Assembly: GCA_024372495.1 (NCBI GenBank)
Contig: CP099977.1
Location: 3,906,001-3,970,000 of the forward strand
Direction: 5' to 3'
DNA from: Pseudarthrobacter sp. Fe7
Lineage (GTDB): Bacteria; Actinomycetota; Actinomycetes; Actinomycetales; Micrococcaceae
DNA: 64,000 nucleotides
A program made the position numbers and the translations under genes. Each line of letters starts with the position of its first letter. Within the stretch, counting starts at the first letter, position 1. This document shows, piece after piece, positions 49,540 through 60,234 of this stretch. The notes beneath the pieces were generated by a model. It was not told the origin of the DNA. It saw only the letters and a list, made by a program, of their open reading frames with translations, and searched no databases.

Positions 49540-50448
49540 ATGACCAGGAACATCCTTCAAAGCACGGTAATCAAAGCCCCCGTGGATACGGTATTCACGT
49601 TCCTCAGCGACCCGACGAACTGGATGACGGCGTTCCCGGGAGACAGCGATGTCACCAATCTGGACATCAAACCCGACGGCGTGGGGACCTCAGCCCGATG
49701 GTCCGCCAAGACGTGGGGCATCCCCATGCACGTGACCCACGAGTACCGGGACGTGGTTCCCAACAAACGGATCGTCTCCAAGGCATCCGTGGGACCTGTG
49801 ATCACGTTCTCCCTGGAACCGGTGAACGGCAGCAGCACAGAGTTGACCGTTGAGCCCACCCTGGAATTCGATGCGCCGCTGGTCCGGGTCCCTGTCCAGG
49901 CGCTGTGGGCCAGGTGGACCGAAGACGACATCAAGGGCATGGTGGCCAATGTCAAAAGCCTGGTGGAGACCGGGAAGAAGACGGCCCCGCACGCACCCGA
50001 ATCGAAGATCATCCAGACGCTGACGTGGTCTGACAGCATCACCATCGCCGCCCCGGTGCAGGAGGTGTTCGATCTGGTGAACGATCCGCAGGTCTGGCTG
50101 GGGCCGGACGTGCAGATCTCGGACCTGCGGACCACCCCCGGAGGCGTGGGAACTACCTTCCAGGCGGCGTGGAAAGTCCTCGGTTTTCCGCTCAAGACCA
50201 CCCATGAATACACCGAGTACGTCCCGAACAGCCACTTCACGTCCAAGGCAGCCCTGGGTCCTGTCTTCAAGGTGGAGGTGGCCCCCGAAGACGGCGGCAC
50301 CCGGCTCGGCATCCGGTCCGACACCGTCCCCCGGAACATGGCGGAGGCCGCCGTTGATGCGTTGGTCATCAAGATGTCCGAGCGCGGCCAGGCAGAGCAG
50401 CTGGCCGGAATCAAGGCGAAGGCGGAAAGCCGCGCCGGAACCCAGTGA
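49540..50448 (+). CDS. tandem SRPBCC-domain protein
   Basis: ATG 49540 follows AAAGGAG. Two START-like SRPBCC halves of about 150 residues repeat the same motifs: VDTVFTFLSDPTNWM... WGIPMHVTHEYRDVVPN in the first and VQEVFDLVNDPQVWLG... LGFPLKTTHEYTEYVPN in the second. This is an internal duplication. The fold binds hydrophobic ligands; no signal peptide. Function unknown. Intact, 302 residues. Confidence 0.85.
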   Translation: MTRNILQSTVIKAPVDTVFTFLSDPTNWMTAFPGDSDVTNLDIKPDGVGTSARWSAKTWGIPMHVTHEYRDVVPNKRIVSKASVGPVITFSLEPVNGSSTELTVEPTLEFDAPLVRVPVQALWARWTEDDIKGMVANVKSLVETGKKTAPHAPESKIIQTLTWSDSITIAAPVQEVFDLVNDPQVWLGPDVQISDLRTTPGGVGTTFQAAWKVLGFPLKTTHEYTEYVPNSHFTSKAALGPVFKVEVAPEDGGTRLGIRSDTVPRNMAEAAVDALVIKMSERGQAEQLAGIKAKAESRAGTQ

Positions 50449-50558
50449 CGAGACCCCACGAGGTGGTATTTGACGGCAATGTTCCTGCCCGGGACGGCCA
50501 CGATGTGCCAACTCGCGGAGCCGGGGCGTATCGGATCCCCCAGCCCTAAGCTAGGTGC

Positions 50559-51630
50559 ATGGACACCGCCACTGACGCCCGGCACTCCCTCGGCTTCCGC
50601 GCCAACCAGGCGGTACGGACCCTCACTCCCGGCTATTTTGCCCTCACCATGGCCAGCGGCATCATATCCGTGGGGCTTGAGCTTGAGGGCTTCCACGCGC
50701 TTTCCGTGGCGCTGCTGGTGGTGTGCGTACTCTCCTACATCCTGATCCTTGGCCTCAGCCTGCTCCGCCTGGCCAGACATGCGGGGTGACTTCATGGACC
50801 CCGCCCGGGCATTCGGCTTCTTCACCTTCATCGCCGGAACCAACGTGCTGGGGACGCGCCTCGGGATGGCGGGGTGGCAGGGCACGACGGCGGTCCTCCT
50901 GGCAGTCGCGGTCCTCGCGTGGGTGGTGCTTGGCTACGTGGTGCCGTGGACCGCAGTGCTGGGCCGGTCGGAGCGGCCCGTGGTCAAGGATGCCAACGGT
51001 TCGTGGTTCATCTGGTGCGTCGCCAGCCAGTCCGTGGCTGTTTCGGCTGCTTCGCTTGAGCCTCTCGCCGGGCCTGACTGGCGCGCGGCCCTGGCGCTGG
51101 TCGCCGTCGTCGCCTGGTCCGTGGGCCTCATCCTCTATGCCGCCGTGGGGATCTTCGTCTCGCTGCGGCTCATGACCTACCCCATCCGCCCGCAGGACCT
51201 CCGGCCGCAGTACTTCGTAGCCATGGGCGCCATGGCCATCAGTGTTTTGGCGGGGGCGCGGATCGTGGAAATGGCAGGGGCGCCGATGGTGGATGCAACA
51301 CGCGGGCTGGTGGCCGGCGCCTCCGTGGTGTTCTGGTCCTTCGCCTCGTGGCTCTTCCCGGTGCTCCTGGCTGCCGGATGGTGGCGGCACATGGTCCATC
51401 GGGTGCCGCTGTCCTACGAGCCGGGCCTCTGGAGCGTCATCTTCCCCCTCGGCATGTATGCCGTTGCCGGGATCTACCTCGGCCGCGCGGACGGCCTTCC
51501 CCTGGTGGCAGCGATCGGCCGCGCTGAGCTGTGGCTGGCGGTCGCGGCATTCCTGGCTACCCTCGCGGCGATGCTCTGGCACCTGTGGGCCACGCTGCTC
51601 GTCCCTTTTTCCTCGCGAAATGGCACTTGA
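50559..51630 (+). CDS. TDT-family (TehA/SLAC1-like) transporter (one frameshift)
   Basis: About ten helices. LTPGYFALTMASGIISVGLE starts the family pattern and AFGFFTFIAGTNVLGTRL continues it. An extra G in 50783-50786 splits TM2 from the rest; corrected ARHAGDFMDPARAFGFF, 356 residues. TDT proteins carry dicarboxylates, tellurite or small anions. ATG 50559 has no strong ribosome site. Confidence 0.82.
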
Positions 51631-51694
51631 GGGCAATGGCTGGTGGGCCCGGGACTGCCATGAAACTGCCATGTCGTCGCGGGATTGGGCCCTC

Positions 51695-52399
51695 TCAGCC
51701 GGCCCGGGGGCCGGGACGGTGGGCCTTCTGCCGTCCGTCGCGGTGGGTGACGTAGGCGTAGACCATCAGGGCGAGCCCCGCCAGGATCATGACGGCGGGG
51801 AAGGCGAAGTCCACCGGGATGAGCACAGCCGTGGCCTGGAGGACGAAAATCAGGCCCATGACCGCGAGGATCCCCGCCGGGATCAGCGGCCACTTCATCC
51901 GGTCGGCGTGAACGCCGCCAGGGCCTTCGCTGCGGACCGGGGCCAGGGAAAGCGCACCGAAGGTTGCCGCCAGGCCAAGGAAGAGGATGGCCGCAGTAGG
52001 CGTCCCCTGCAGCTGCTGCGGAAGGCCCACGATGACCGCCAGCGTAACCATGACGCCGGACGGTATCAGGGCCCACCAGTTGGTGCGTTCCCGCAAGAAC
52101 ACGGCTGCGAACCCGGCGCCCATGAAGAGGAACAGGAAGGCTGCACCCCAGGCACCGCCCGTGAGCTGGGTGGCGGTGATGACTGCTGCCAGCCCAAGGA
52201 ACACGGAGCCGGGGATGGCCGCCCACCAGTTTTCGCGGCGCCGCACGAACAGGGACAGGAACAACACGCCCACTGCCGCGAAGATCAGCGGCGCCACGAA
52301 GCCGGCGGTGTCCACTATGCCCAGCCGGTCCAGCAGTAACAGCACGCCCAGGACAATGAGGATCACGCCTGCGATGATGCTTGCGTTTGCCGATTTCAC
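51695..52399 (-). CDS. polytopic membrane protein, unknown
   Basis: GTG 52399 follows GGGAGG. The 234-residue product has about seven short hydrophobic segments, with repeated RRENWWAAIPGSVFLGL and RERTNWWALIPSGVMVTL blocks showing an internal duplication of loop and helix. Intact. No named family is certain. Confidence 0.7.
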   Translation of the reverse strand: MKSANASIIAGVILIVLGVLLLLDRLGIVDTAGFVAPLIFAAVGVLFLSLFVRRRENWWAAIPGSVFLGLAAVITATQLTGGAWGAAFLFLFMGAGFAAVFLRERTNWWALIPSGVMVTLAVIVGLPQQLQGTPTAAILFLGLAATFGALSLAPVRSEGPGGVHADRMKWPLIPAGILAVMGLIFVLQATAVLIPVDFAFPAVMILAGLALMVYAYVTHRDGRQKAHRPGPRAG

Positions 52400-52721
52400 C
52401 GTGTGCCTCCCGGATCCGGCAGGCGGCCGTACACCGCCCTCCTTATTTCAGGCTAGGGCGCCCCTGTAGCCGGAAACAGGGCACAAAGCCCCCGCCGCCC
52501 CGCCCGGGGGCGGCAAGGGACATGGTTGATGACGGGACCTTCAGCCCTATAGCCATGCCCGGAACGCTTGGCATCCTTGTTAAGGCGCCATCCGGGTCCT
52601 CACATTGCGAGGCCGGAGCGGTTTACCCCATGACCCCCAGTGACTTTCCGCCGGAGGCACCGTCAAGGATGCCCGCCGGCGTGCAGGTGCATCCTGCTGG
52701 CTGGATTTTGAAAGGACCTGC
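52400..52721. other. intergenic region between divergent genes
   Basis: This 322-bp gap has a GC-rich inverted repeat (GCCGCCCCGCCCGGGGGCGGC near 52495-52516) and the AAAGGACC ribosome site of the next gene. Nothing else is supported. Confidence 0.4.
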
Positions 52722-53261
52722 ATGTCCGCTGATATCCTCACGTTCCGTCCCGTTCCCCTGCCGCAGGCGGAAGCCGCGCGCCGACGGGCCATGCTCCTCC
52801 ACCCTTCCAACTTCATCCCGGCATCGGCTTCCGCGGGTGACGCCGCGCAGAAGGCCGAAGAACAGGCCGTCCGGTTCGACGGCCTTTACAAGGAGTTCCT
52901 GGAGAGCGGAGCTTCCGTCAATGAAGCCCGGACGGAGGTGGCGCGGGCGGCGGCCCGGGACATATGGGACGGGTTCGCCTTCCAGCTGCGCCTGCACCGG
53001 GCGGCGGGCCGGCAGATGGACGCCAACGTCCTGGCCGTGGCCCTTGCTTCGATCCAGTGCATGACCCGGGCCCTGCCGCGGCGGCCGGACGACCTTGACC
53101 ACGCGGTCCGCGCCGTCAGCACCGCACGGCGACGCCTCCAATACAACGGCGACCTGCTGCACCGCCTCCACCCGCACCGGAACCCGGCTTTCCAGGACGC
53201 GGTCATCACGCTTCAGTCGCTGGAGGTCTTCCTCGCAGGCCCGGAGCAGAAAGCTGCCTGA
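52722..53261 (+). CDS. conserved helical protein, unknown
   Basis: ATG 52722 follows AAAGGACC. The 179-residue product is mostly helical and Ala/Arg-rich (AEAARRRAMLLHPSNFI; YKEFLESGASVNEARTEVAR; AVRAVSTARRRLQYNG). No signal or membrane segment. I do not recognise its family. It precedes a small CxxC gene and a response regulator on the same strand. Confidence 0.6.
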   Translation: MSADILTFRPVPLPQAEAARRRAMLLHPSNFIPASASAGDAAQKAEEQAVRFDGLYKEFLESGASVNEARTEVARAAARDIWDGFAFQLRLHRAAGRQMDANVLAVALASIQCMTRALPRRPDDLDHAVRAVSTARRRLQYNGDLLHRLHPHRNPAFQDAVITLQSLEVFLAGPEQKAA

Positions 53262-53284
53262 GCCGGGATGGGGAGCTGAGGAAC

Positions 53285-53440
53285 GTGGCAACCACGGACG
53301 AGGACAAGTATGAGTACCGGCTGGCGGAGTCCTACCAGTGGGTGGCAGCGCCGGAACACAACACCATATGCGCCGTTTGCAGCGTCCCCTGGGAGATTCC
53401 GGCCTCTTCCGGTACGGCATTGGGAATTGAATGGCCCTAA
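53285..53440 (+). CDS. small CxxC protein
   Basis: GTG 53285 follows GAGGAAC. The 51-residue frame (ATTDEDKYEYRLAESYQWVA...) contains TICAVCSVPWEIP, a CxxC pair suited to zinc binding, and ends GIEWP. It lies 23 bases after the previous gene. Codon use fits its neighbours. Function unknown. Confidence 0.5.
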   Translation: MATTDEDKYEYRLAESYQWVAAPEHNTICAVCSVPWEIPASSGTALGIEWP

Positions 53441-53530
53441 ATGCCGGGTGATTTAATGAGTTTCCTTCCGGAGGGGTGGCTGCAGGGAAAGGGCAGCCGG
53501 GGAGGGCATCGAACCGATGAGAGCGTCTAC

Positions 53531-54217
53531 ATGGATACAGCAGCAGCACCGCCCGATGGGTTTCGGTCCGTTGCCATGCCCATCCGGGTCTTCATCCTCA
53601 ATGACCACAAAATGGTCCGGCAAGGGCTCAGCGACCTGCTCGAACATGATGGATTCGACGTGGTGGGCGACTGCGGATCCGCCGCCGAGGCCAGCCGCCT
53701 CATCCACATCCTGCAACCGGACATCGTAGTGCTGGATGACAGGCTGCCGGACGGCACGGGCATTGAAGTGTGCCGCGAGCCTGCGCTCCAGCGCCCCCGA
53801 GGTGAGATGCCTGATCCTTACCGCTGGGACGAACAGCACGCCGTGCGGGCAGCGGTTTTGGCAGGCGCGTCCGGGTATGTGCTCAAACGGCTCGGAGACA
53901 ACGAGGCGTTGGTCAGTTGCATCCGCAGCACGGCCGCGGGCGTCCCGCCGATCGGCCCCGGAGTCAGGGACCGGGTGGCCGAGAGCCTGTATGCGACTGC
54001 TTCCGCCCCCTGGTTGAAGGGTATGTCACGGACGGAGCGACATGTCCTTGCCCTGATGGCGCGCGGACTGACCAACCGGCAGATCGGGCAGGAGATGGCG
54101 TTGCCTTATGAGGCCGTTGCCGCGGGTGTGTCCTCGGTGCTGCAAAAACTGGGTTTCCGGCGGCGGAGCCACCTGATCCCCACGCCGATCCCACGTGCCT
54201 GGGAACTCCTGCACTGA
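53531..54217 (+). CDS. LuxR/NarL-type response regulator (two compensating indels)
   Basis: An N-terminal receiver (IRVFILNDHKMVRQGLSDLL; IVVLDDRLPDGTG) is followed by a LuxR HTH (MSRTERHVLALMARGLTNRQ). AGCCT at 53778-53782 and a lost base near 53823 shift the frame out and back; corrected VCRELRSSAPEV and LTAWDEQHAVRAA. The usual acidic pair is Asn-Asp here, and the HTH recognition helix is atypical. The start may be ATG 53576. It faces a histidine kinase gene 59 bases away and is probably its partner. Confidence 0.78.
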   Translation: MDTAAAPPDGFRSVAMPIRVFILNDHKMVRQGLSDLLEHDGFDVVGDCGSAAEASRLIHILQPDIVVLDDRLPDGTGIEVCREPALQRPRGEMPDPYRWDEQHAVRAAVLAGASGYVLKRLGDNEALVSCIRSTAAGVPPIGPGVRDRVAESLYATASAPWLKGMSRTERHVLALMARGLTNRQIGQEMALPYEAVAAGVSSVLQKLGFRRRSHLIPTPIPRAWELLH

Positions 54218-54276
54218 CATCCGTTCCCTGGCCGTCCCTGGATTGGGAGCCGCTGGAGCGGAGCCTGCGCCGATGC

Positions 54277-55957
54277 TCAACCGGCAGCGGGCGCCGTCCA
54301 GGTCACGCTGGTGCCCTCGCCGGGGACGCTGTCGATGGTGCAGTCGCCACCCAGTCGGGTGGCCCGGTTCTTCATGTTGTTCAACCCGCTCATCCGTTCA
54401 GGGTCCTTGAACCCGCGCCCGGTGTCGCGGACCGTCAGGACCACCTCGCCGTCCTGCGCGGCGAGCACGATGGAGATGTCTTCCGATCCCGAGTGCCTCA
54501 CGGCGTTGCTGACACTTTCGTACAGCACCCGCAGCAGCTGTTCGGCAACCTCATCATCCACAATGTCGTCGACAGGCCCGGAAAGCTGGATCCTGGGGAC
54601 GAACCCGGATGCGGTGGCGGCTTCCTGCACGGCGCGCAGCACGCGGCCGCTGAGGAGCCTCCTTATCGGGTTCCCGGGCCTGCAGGGAGTAAATGGTGTC
54701 GCGGAGTTGATGGATACAGTCGTCCAGTTCTGCGGTGATGCCGGCAATGCGGCGCTCGTGCGCCTGCGGGTCCGCGGTGTAGCGGCGCAGGCCCTGGATG
54801 CTCAGCCCTGCCGCGAAGAGCCGTTGAATCACCAGGTCGTGCAGGTCCGCCGCAATCCTTTCCCGGTCAATGAACAGTGCGTGCTCTTCCCGCAGCTGGT
54901 TCGCCTTGAGCAGGTCCAGTGTCAGGCCGATCCGGGACGCAAACACGGCGCTTTGCTCAATATCGACGTCGGTATACCGTGTTCCCCCGACTGCCCTGGC
55001 CAACATCAGGACGCTGTCGCGGTGGCCGTCGCTGTTGCTGCCCAGGCCGGCTACCAGGACTGGTCCGAGCTTTTCGGCCGACGTCGGATCGATGACCAGG
55101 AGCGGGTCGGCCAAAACCTTTGATTCCCCTGTCTCCAGCACCTCAGACAGGACGGCGGCAGCCGGCAGTTCCTGGCCGCCGGGCATGGACTGGGCACCGA
55201 CGGAGGTCCGGCACCTGATGGTTCCGTCCGCACCGACCGACGCGATCAGGGACAGGACAGAGGAAGAGGCGTTCAGGGCGCGCTCGGCGATCATGTCCAG
55301 GTTCTCGGTATCGGACCGCGGCTGGTCCTTCAGGCGGTCGCTGACTTCCATTCCGGCTTCAAGCCATCGCTGGCGGCGCCTGGTGTCGTCGAACAATTTT
55401 GCGTTCTGGATGGCCACGCCGGCGGCAGCCGCCAGGGCAACGGCCAGGTCTTCGTCCTCGGCCGTGAAGTCCTGGTCGCCGATCTTTTCGGTCAGGTACA
55501 GGTTCCCGAAGACCTCGTTCCGGACCCTGACCGGAACGCCCAGGAAGGTGCTCATGGGCGGATGGTTGGTGGGAAACCCCACTGCTATGGGATGCTCGCC
55601 CAGGTCGTGGAGCCGCAAGGGTTTGGGTTCGCGGATCAGCTCGCCCAGTACGCCGTGGCCCGTGGGCAGGTCGCCGATTACCCGGGCGCCCTCGTCATCG
55701 ATGCCCACCGTGATGAAGTGGCTGAGTTGCTGGTCGTCGCCAATGACGCCCAGGGCCCCGTACCGCGCCCCCACTAGTTCGCAGGCCGACTGCACCAGCC
55801 GGTCCAGCACTGCTTCCAGGCTCAGGTCCTCTGTCATGGACACCACTGCGCCGAGCAGCCCCTCGACATGTTCCTGCGCCCGGACAAGATCATCCGCCCG
55901 CTCAACGAACTCCCGCAGGAGTTCCCGGGTCCTTCGCCTAATTGGTTCACGCCACAT
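54277..55957 (-). CDS. GAF-domain histidine kinase, DevS/NarX-like (one frameshift)
   Basis: Two GAF domains (LEAVLDRLVQSACELVGARY; LNASSSVLSLIASVGADGTI) precede a HisKA_3 box (RERIAADLHDLVIQRLFAAG) and an HATPase (VLYESVSNAVRHSGS; GRGFKDPERMSGLNNMKNRA). ATG 55957 follows GGAGCG; upstream ATGs also fit. AGCCT at 54656-54660 breaks the link before the ATPase; corrected DKELLSGRVLRAVQEA, 559 residues. No membrane helix: a cytoplasmic sensor, as in DevS/DosT, which may bind heme. Confidence 0.85.
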
Positions 55958-56071
55958 GAAAAACGCTCCGAAGTTGAACGCATCCATGGCGGGCTGCATC
56001 ACCCGGATCCGATATTGGAAGGCCCCCAGCGTCCCTATTCCCCATGCTAACAACCTACGGCGCTGCACGCC

Positions 56072-58789
56072 CTAAAGGTTACGGACTGCCCTCCTCCGCG
56101 GCATCCTGCGCCCCCTGCCCGAAGGCCCACCGGCCGGAGGCACCTTGACCGGAATGCTGAACCGGAACGCCCGCCGGGAAATGTGGTGGGTGGCGTGCCG
56201 GCGCTGCACGGGTGGCGGCGCGGCGGGCAACTGTTGGGCGTCGCGGGCAAAGAACCACTGTTTGGCGAGCTCCACCAGCACCAGGTACACCACCACCATG
56301 CCCAGCAGTGCAAGGAAGAACGGCACCGGAAGGGGGTCGAAGCCCAGCACCCCGGCCACTGGCGAAAGCGGCAGGAACACGCCCAGGGCCACCACTCCCA
56401 GGGACGCGGCGAGCAGGCCGGTGGACGGGCGGCTGCGCAGGAACGGGACGCGCCGGGTACGGATGGCGAAGATGATCAGCGTCTGGGTGGCGATGGATTC
56501 GATGAACCAGCCCGCCCGGAACTCGCCCGGTGCCGCGGTGAACACGAACAGCATCAGGGCGAACGTGGCGAAGTCGAACAGCGAGCTGATGGGCCCGAAG
56601 AGGAGCATGAACCGGCGGATGAACGCGATGTTCCAATGTGAGGGCGCGCGCAGCTGTTCCTTGTCCACGCGGTCGCCCGGGATGGCGAGCTGTCCGCTGT
56701 CATAAAGCAGGTTGTTCAGCAGGATCTGGCCGGGCAGCATGGGCAGGAAGCTGAGCACCACGGAGGCCGTGGCCGCGCTGAACATGTTGCCGAAGTTGCT
56801 GGATGTGCCCATCAGCACGTATTTGATGGTGTTGGCGAAGATCCGCCGCCCCTCCATCACGCCGTCCGCCAGGACGCCGAGGTCCTTGTCCAGGAGGACG
56901 ACGTCGGCCGCGTCCTTGGCAACGTCCGTTGCGGTATCGACGGAGATGCCGATGTCCGCCTTATGCAGTGCCAGGGCGTCGTTGACGCCGTCGCCCATGA
57001 AGCCCACCGCTCCGCCGCTTTGCCGCAGGAGGGTGATGATGCGCGCCTTTTGTTCCGGCGAGACCCGGGCGAAGATGGTGGCCGTGCGCGCGGCGGCGGC
57101 GAGGTCGGCGTCGGACATTCCCTCAACCTCGACGCCGGTCAGTGTGCCGCCGGAGATCACGTCCAGGTCCGCGCACACCCGCTCTGCCACCTTTGCGTTG
57201 TCCCCGGTGGCGAGTTTCACGGAGATGCCCAGCGCCTCCAGCCGGTCCAGGGACCGCCGGGCGTTGGCCTTGGGACGGTCCAGGAACACCAGGAATCCTG
57301 CAAGGGTGAGGCCGCGCTCATCGGCCGGCGTCAGGCGGGCCAGCCCCGCGGCCGGTCGGGTGGCCACGGCAACCACCCGGGATCCGGCGTCGAACTGCTC
57401 ATCCAGCAGCGCCTGCACGGCCGGCGGAACGGGCCCGCACAGGGCCAGGACATCCTCGGGGGCGCCCTTGGTGACCAGGAGCGCGGGCCCACCGGCTTCA
57501 CTGACCAGGACGGTGGTCCGGCGGCGCCGGTGGTCGAATCCGATCAGGTCGAGCCGCTCGAAGCGGGCCGGGTCGAAGACGGCCGCGCCGGAGCTCTCCC
57601 ACAGGGCGGCGTCCAGCGGGTTCTGCCCGGCGGAGGACACCTTCGCGCCGGCATAGTTCGCCTCGGTGGCCAGCAAACCCAGGGTGAGCAGGGCGTCGCC
57701 GGACGTCCCCTCGCCGGCCGGCAGCGCATGGGTGAAGCTGATCTTTCCCTCGGTGAGGGTGCCGGTCTTGTCCGTGACCAGGATGTCCATGTCGCCCAGG
57801 TCCTCGATGCACACCAGCCGCTTGACCAGGACCTTCCGTTTGGCCAGGCTGGCGGGTGCCGGTGGCCAGGCTGGTGCTCACGACGGCGGGCAGCAGGCGC
57901 GGTGTGATGCCCACGGCGATGGCCAGGGAGAAGAGGAGCGATTCCAGCAGGGGCCGCTGCAGCAGCAGGTTGGCGACGAAGATCAGCGAGGTGAGCACGA
58001 CGGCCACCTGCAGCAGCAGGAACGAGAACCGCTTGAGGCCCAGTGGAACTCGGTTTGCGGCTGCCGTTCGCCCAGTCCCAGCGCGATCCGGCCGAACTCC
58101 GCGCGGCCGCCGGTGGCCACCACCACGCCACTGCAGCCGCCGGACTGGACCACCGTGCCCATGAACACGCAGGAGGCGAGGTCGGCAAGGGAAGCGCCGC
58201 CGGGAACGGGGGCGGGATCCTTGGCGGCGGGCTGGGACTCCCCGTCAGGATGCTTTCGTCACAGAGCAGGTTGTTGGTGGTGAGCAGCCGGATGTCTGCC
58301 GGGACGATCGCACCCAGCGAAAGATGGACGACGTCGCCCGGTACCAGGGCGGTGACGTCCACTTCCGCGGTGGTTCCGTCGCGCTGGACGGCGGCCTTAT
58401 GGGTGACGCGGGAGTGCAGGGCCTCGGAGGCGAGCTCGGCACGGTATTCGTTGGCGAAGCCCAGGCCCACGCTGACCAGCAGGATCACGCCGATGACGAT
58501 GGAGTTGGTGGCATCGCCCAGGAACAGGGACAGCCCGGCCGTGACAATCAGGAGGATGAGGATGGGGCTGGCAAACTGCCGCCCCAGCACGGCCCACGCG
58601 TTGGCGCGGTGGGTGCGCACGGCGTTAGGTCCGAGCCTGCTCCAGGCGGGACGCCGCTTCCTCCCCGGTCAGGCCGCCAGGTACGGAGCCCAAGTGTTCC
58701 AGTGTTTGCTCGGGTGTCAGGCTCGCGGCGTCGGTGATCGGCATCTGGAGGAGCTGCGCTCCCGGACGTTGAGCTCTGTCATGCCGCAT
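56072..58789 (-). CDS. mgtA: Mg2+ P-type ATPase, MgtA type (four indels)
   Basis: Corrected length 905 residues. Phosphorylation motif DILVTDKTGTLTEG, hinge MGDGVNDALALHKADIGISV, and the P3B signature LLYDSGQLAIPGDRVDKEQL with WNIAFIRRFMLLFGPISSLF point to MgtA/MgtB magnesium importers. Frameshifts: AGCCT 58634-58638, lost G at 58240-58243, lost base at 58039-58041, AGGCT 57846-57850; they cancel overall. The start is ATG 58789, with ATG 58744 as an alternative. No Mg riboswitch is recognised. Confidence 0.88.
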
Positions 58790-58973
58790 CCATTCGCCAC
58801 GCGTCGGTACTGGAATCGTGCTTATGGGACTAGGGTACGACGGCGGGGCCGGGCTCACGCCGGGTGGCCCGCTTCAATCTGCCGGGCCGGGGCTGACAGC
58901 GGTGCCCAGGATGCTTCAGGCGGTCCATGCGGTTACCTTCCCTGGGCTGCTGTCTGCGAGCCACCCCTTACAA

Positions 58974-59706
58974 CTACTTAAGACTGAGCACCTCGTCAAT
59001 CGGCCGGCCGTTGACGAACACCTGGGCATTCGTGGCCCCGGAGGCGCCCATGGCCGTGTATTCGAGCCTGCGCCTTCGCGCGCGGGACGTCGCACACGCC
59101 GCCCAGCATGAACTGCCCGGAGAGCCAGATGGTGATCGTGCTGCCGTCCAGCTCACCGCCCTGGTAGGTCAGGTTCGACTGGTACAGGACGTTGATCAGC
59201 CCGGACAGGCCCACGTTGCGGCTCCTGTTGGCCAGCAGGGTTCCCACGCTGGGGCCCACCTGGTCGGTGAAGCGGACCGGTGCCGTTGTGGTTGCCACCA
59301 GGCTATCGCCGCAGCCGATCTTCGGCCCGGAAATGCCGTTGTCACCAACGGCCACATAGTAGATGGTCAGGGGCGCCACCTGCTCCGGGAGCCCGGTGGG
59401 GGCAGGTTCCTGGGTGGGCTGCGGTTCCTGTGCCGGTGGACTTGCCGGGACAGACGACGGCGGTGCGGCGGCACTGGTGGTGGGCGCGGCTGAGGTGCCG
59501 CCCGGGGAAGTCGGGGTCGCCGTGGTGGTGGCGCCCGCCGTCGTGCTTGGAGTGGCATTTGGACTGGCGCTGCTGGCCGCGGGACTGGCAGAAGGCGCCG
59601 CGGAACTGGTGGTCGGGGACGGGCTGGGCGGCCCGAAGCAGCCGGTGAGGACCATCAGGCCGCTGAGCCCGAGAACGCTGAGTGCCGAAAGCCTGGGCCT
59701 GGTCAT
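58974..59706 (-). CDS. GerMN-like lipoprotein (one frameshift)
   Basis: The signal ends MVLTGC, a lipobox. A long Ser/Thr/Pro/Ala linker (about residues 25-110) leads to a GerMN-type domain (LTIYYVAVGDNGISGPKIGC; STITIWLSGQFMLGG). AGCCT at 59065-59069 breaks the end; corrected AQLEYTAMGASGATNAQVFV ending VLSLK, 243 residues. GerMN domains occur in LpqB/SpoIIIAH-like envelope lipoproteins. Probably peptidoglycan- or membrane-associated. Confidence 0.75.
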
Positions 59707-60234
59707 GATGCCCCCTTGAATGTGGGTCGCGCGGCTGTGGGACCCACCTTCAAGCTACGCCAGAGGGTTACTCCATGACAGGGACTAAAGTCCGAGCCCG
59801 GAGGCAGGAACCCTGCGGATGCACCAGCACCTTCTCCGGGCTTCCTGCCCCGCTGGGTGAGCCCTCCCGCTGGTTGAGCCGCGCCCTGGGCGGGCGTCCG
59901 CTGCAGAAGGCCCCTGTTCCCTGGGCCGCCGGGTTGTAAAATGATTTGGGCACAGTGTTCGTCTGCCCAGGCCAAGGCCTGCATCTGGGAACAAGCTCCG
60001 GGCTCAGCCGGGGCTCCTGGGCAAGGACGGACGTGTGCACCAGGGAATGGTTTCCGTTTCCGCCGAAAGCTGGGGAGCATGAGGGATTGTCTGGGGCTAC
60101 CGAATTTACTGCCGGCCGTTATATCCGTTGCCGGCCCGCAACATCTGGTGCCTCCTTTACCGCGCCCGGAACGGCCCGGCGGAACCGCTCGAGGTTTTTT
60201 CACCGCAGGACGTATCGGTCACTAGGAGGCCACC
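59707..60234. other. long intergenic region upstream of subtilase
   Basis: This 528-bp gap separates divergent lipoprotein and subtilase genes. It ends in AGGAGG at 60224-60229 before the subtilase start. Small open frames here lack codon bias and starts; no RNA gene was recognised. Confidence 0.5.
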
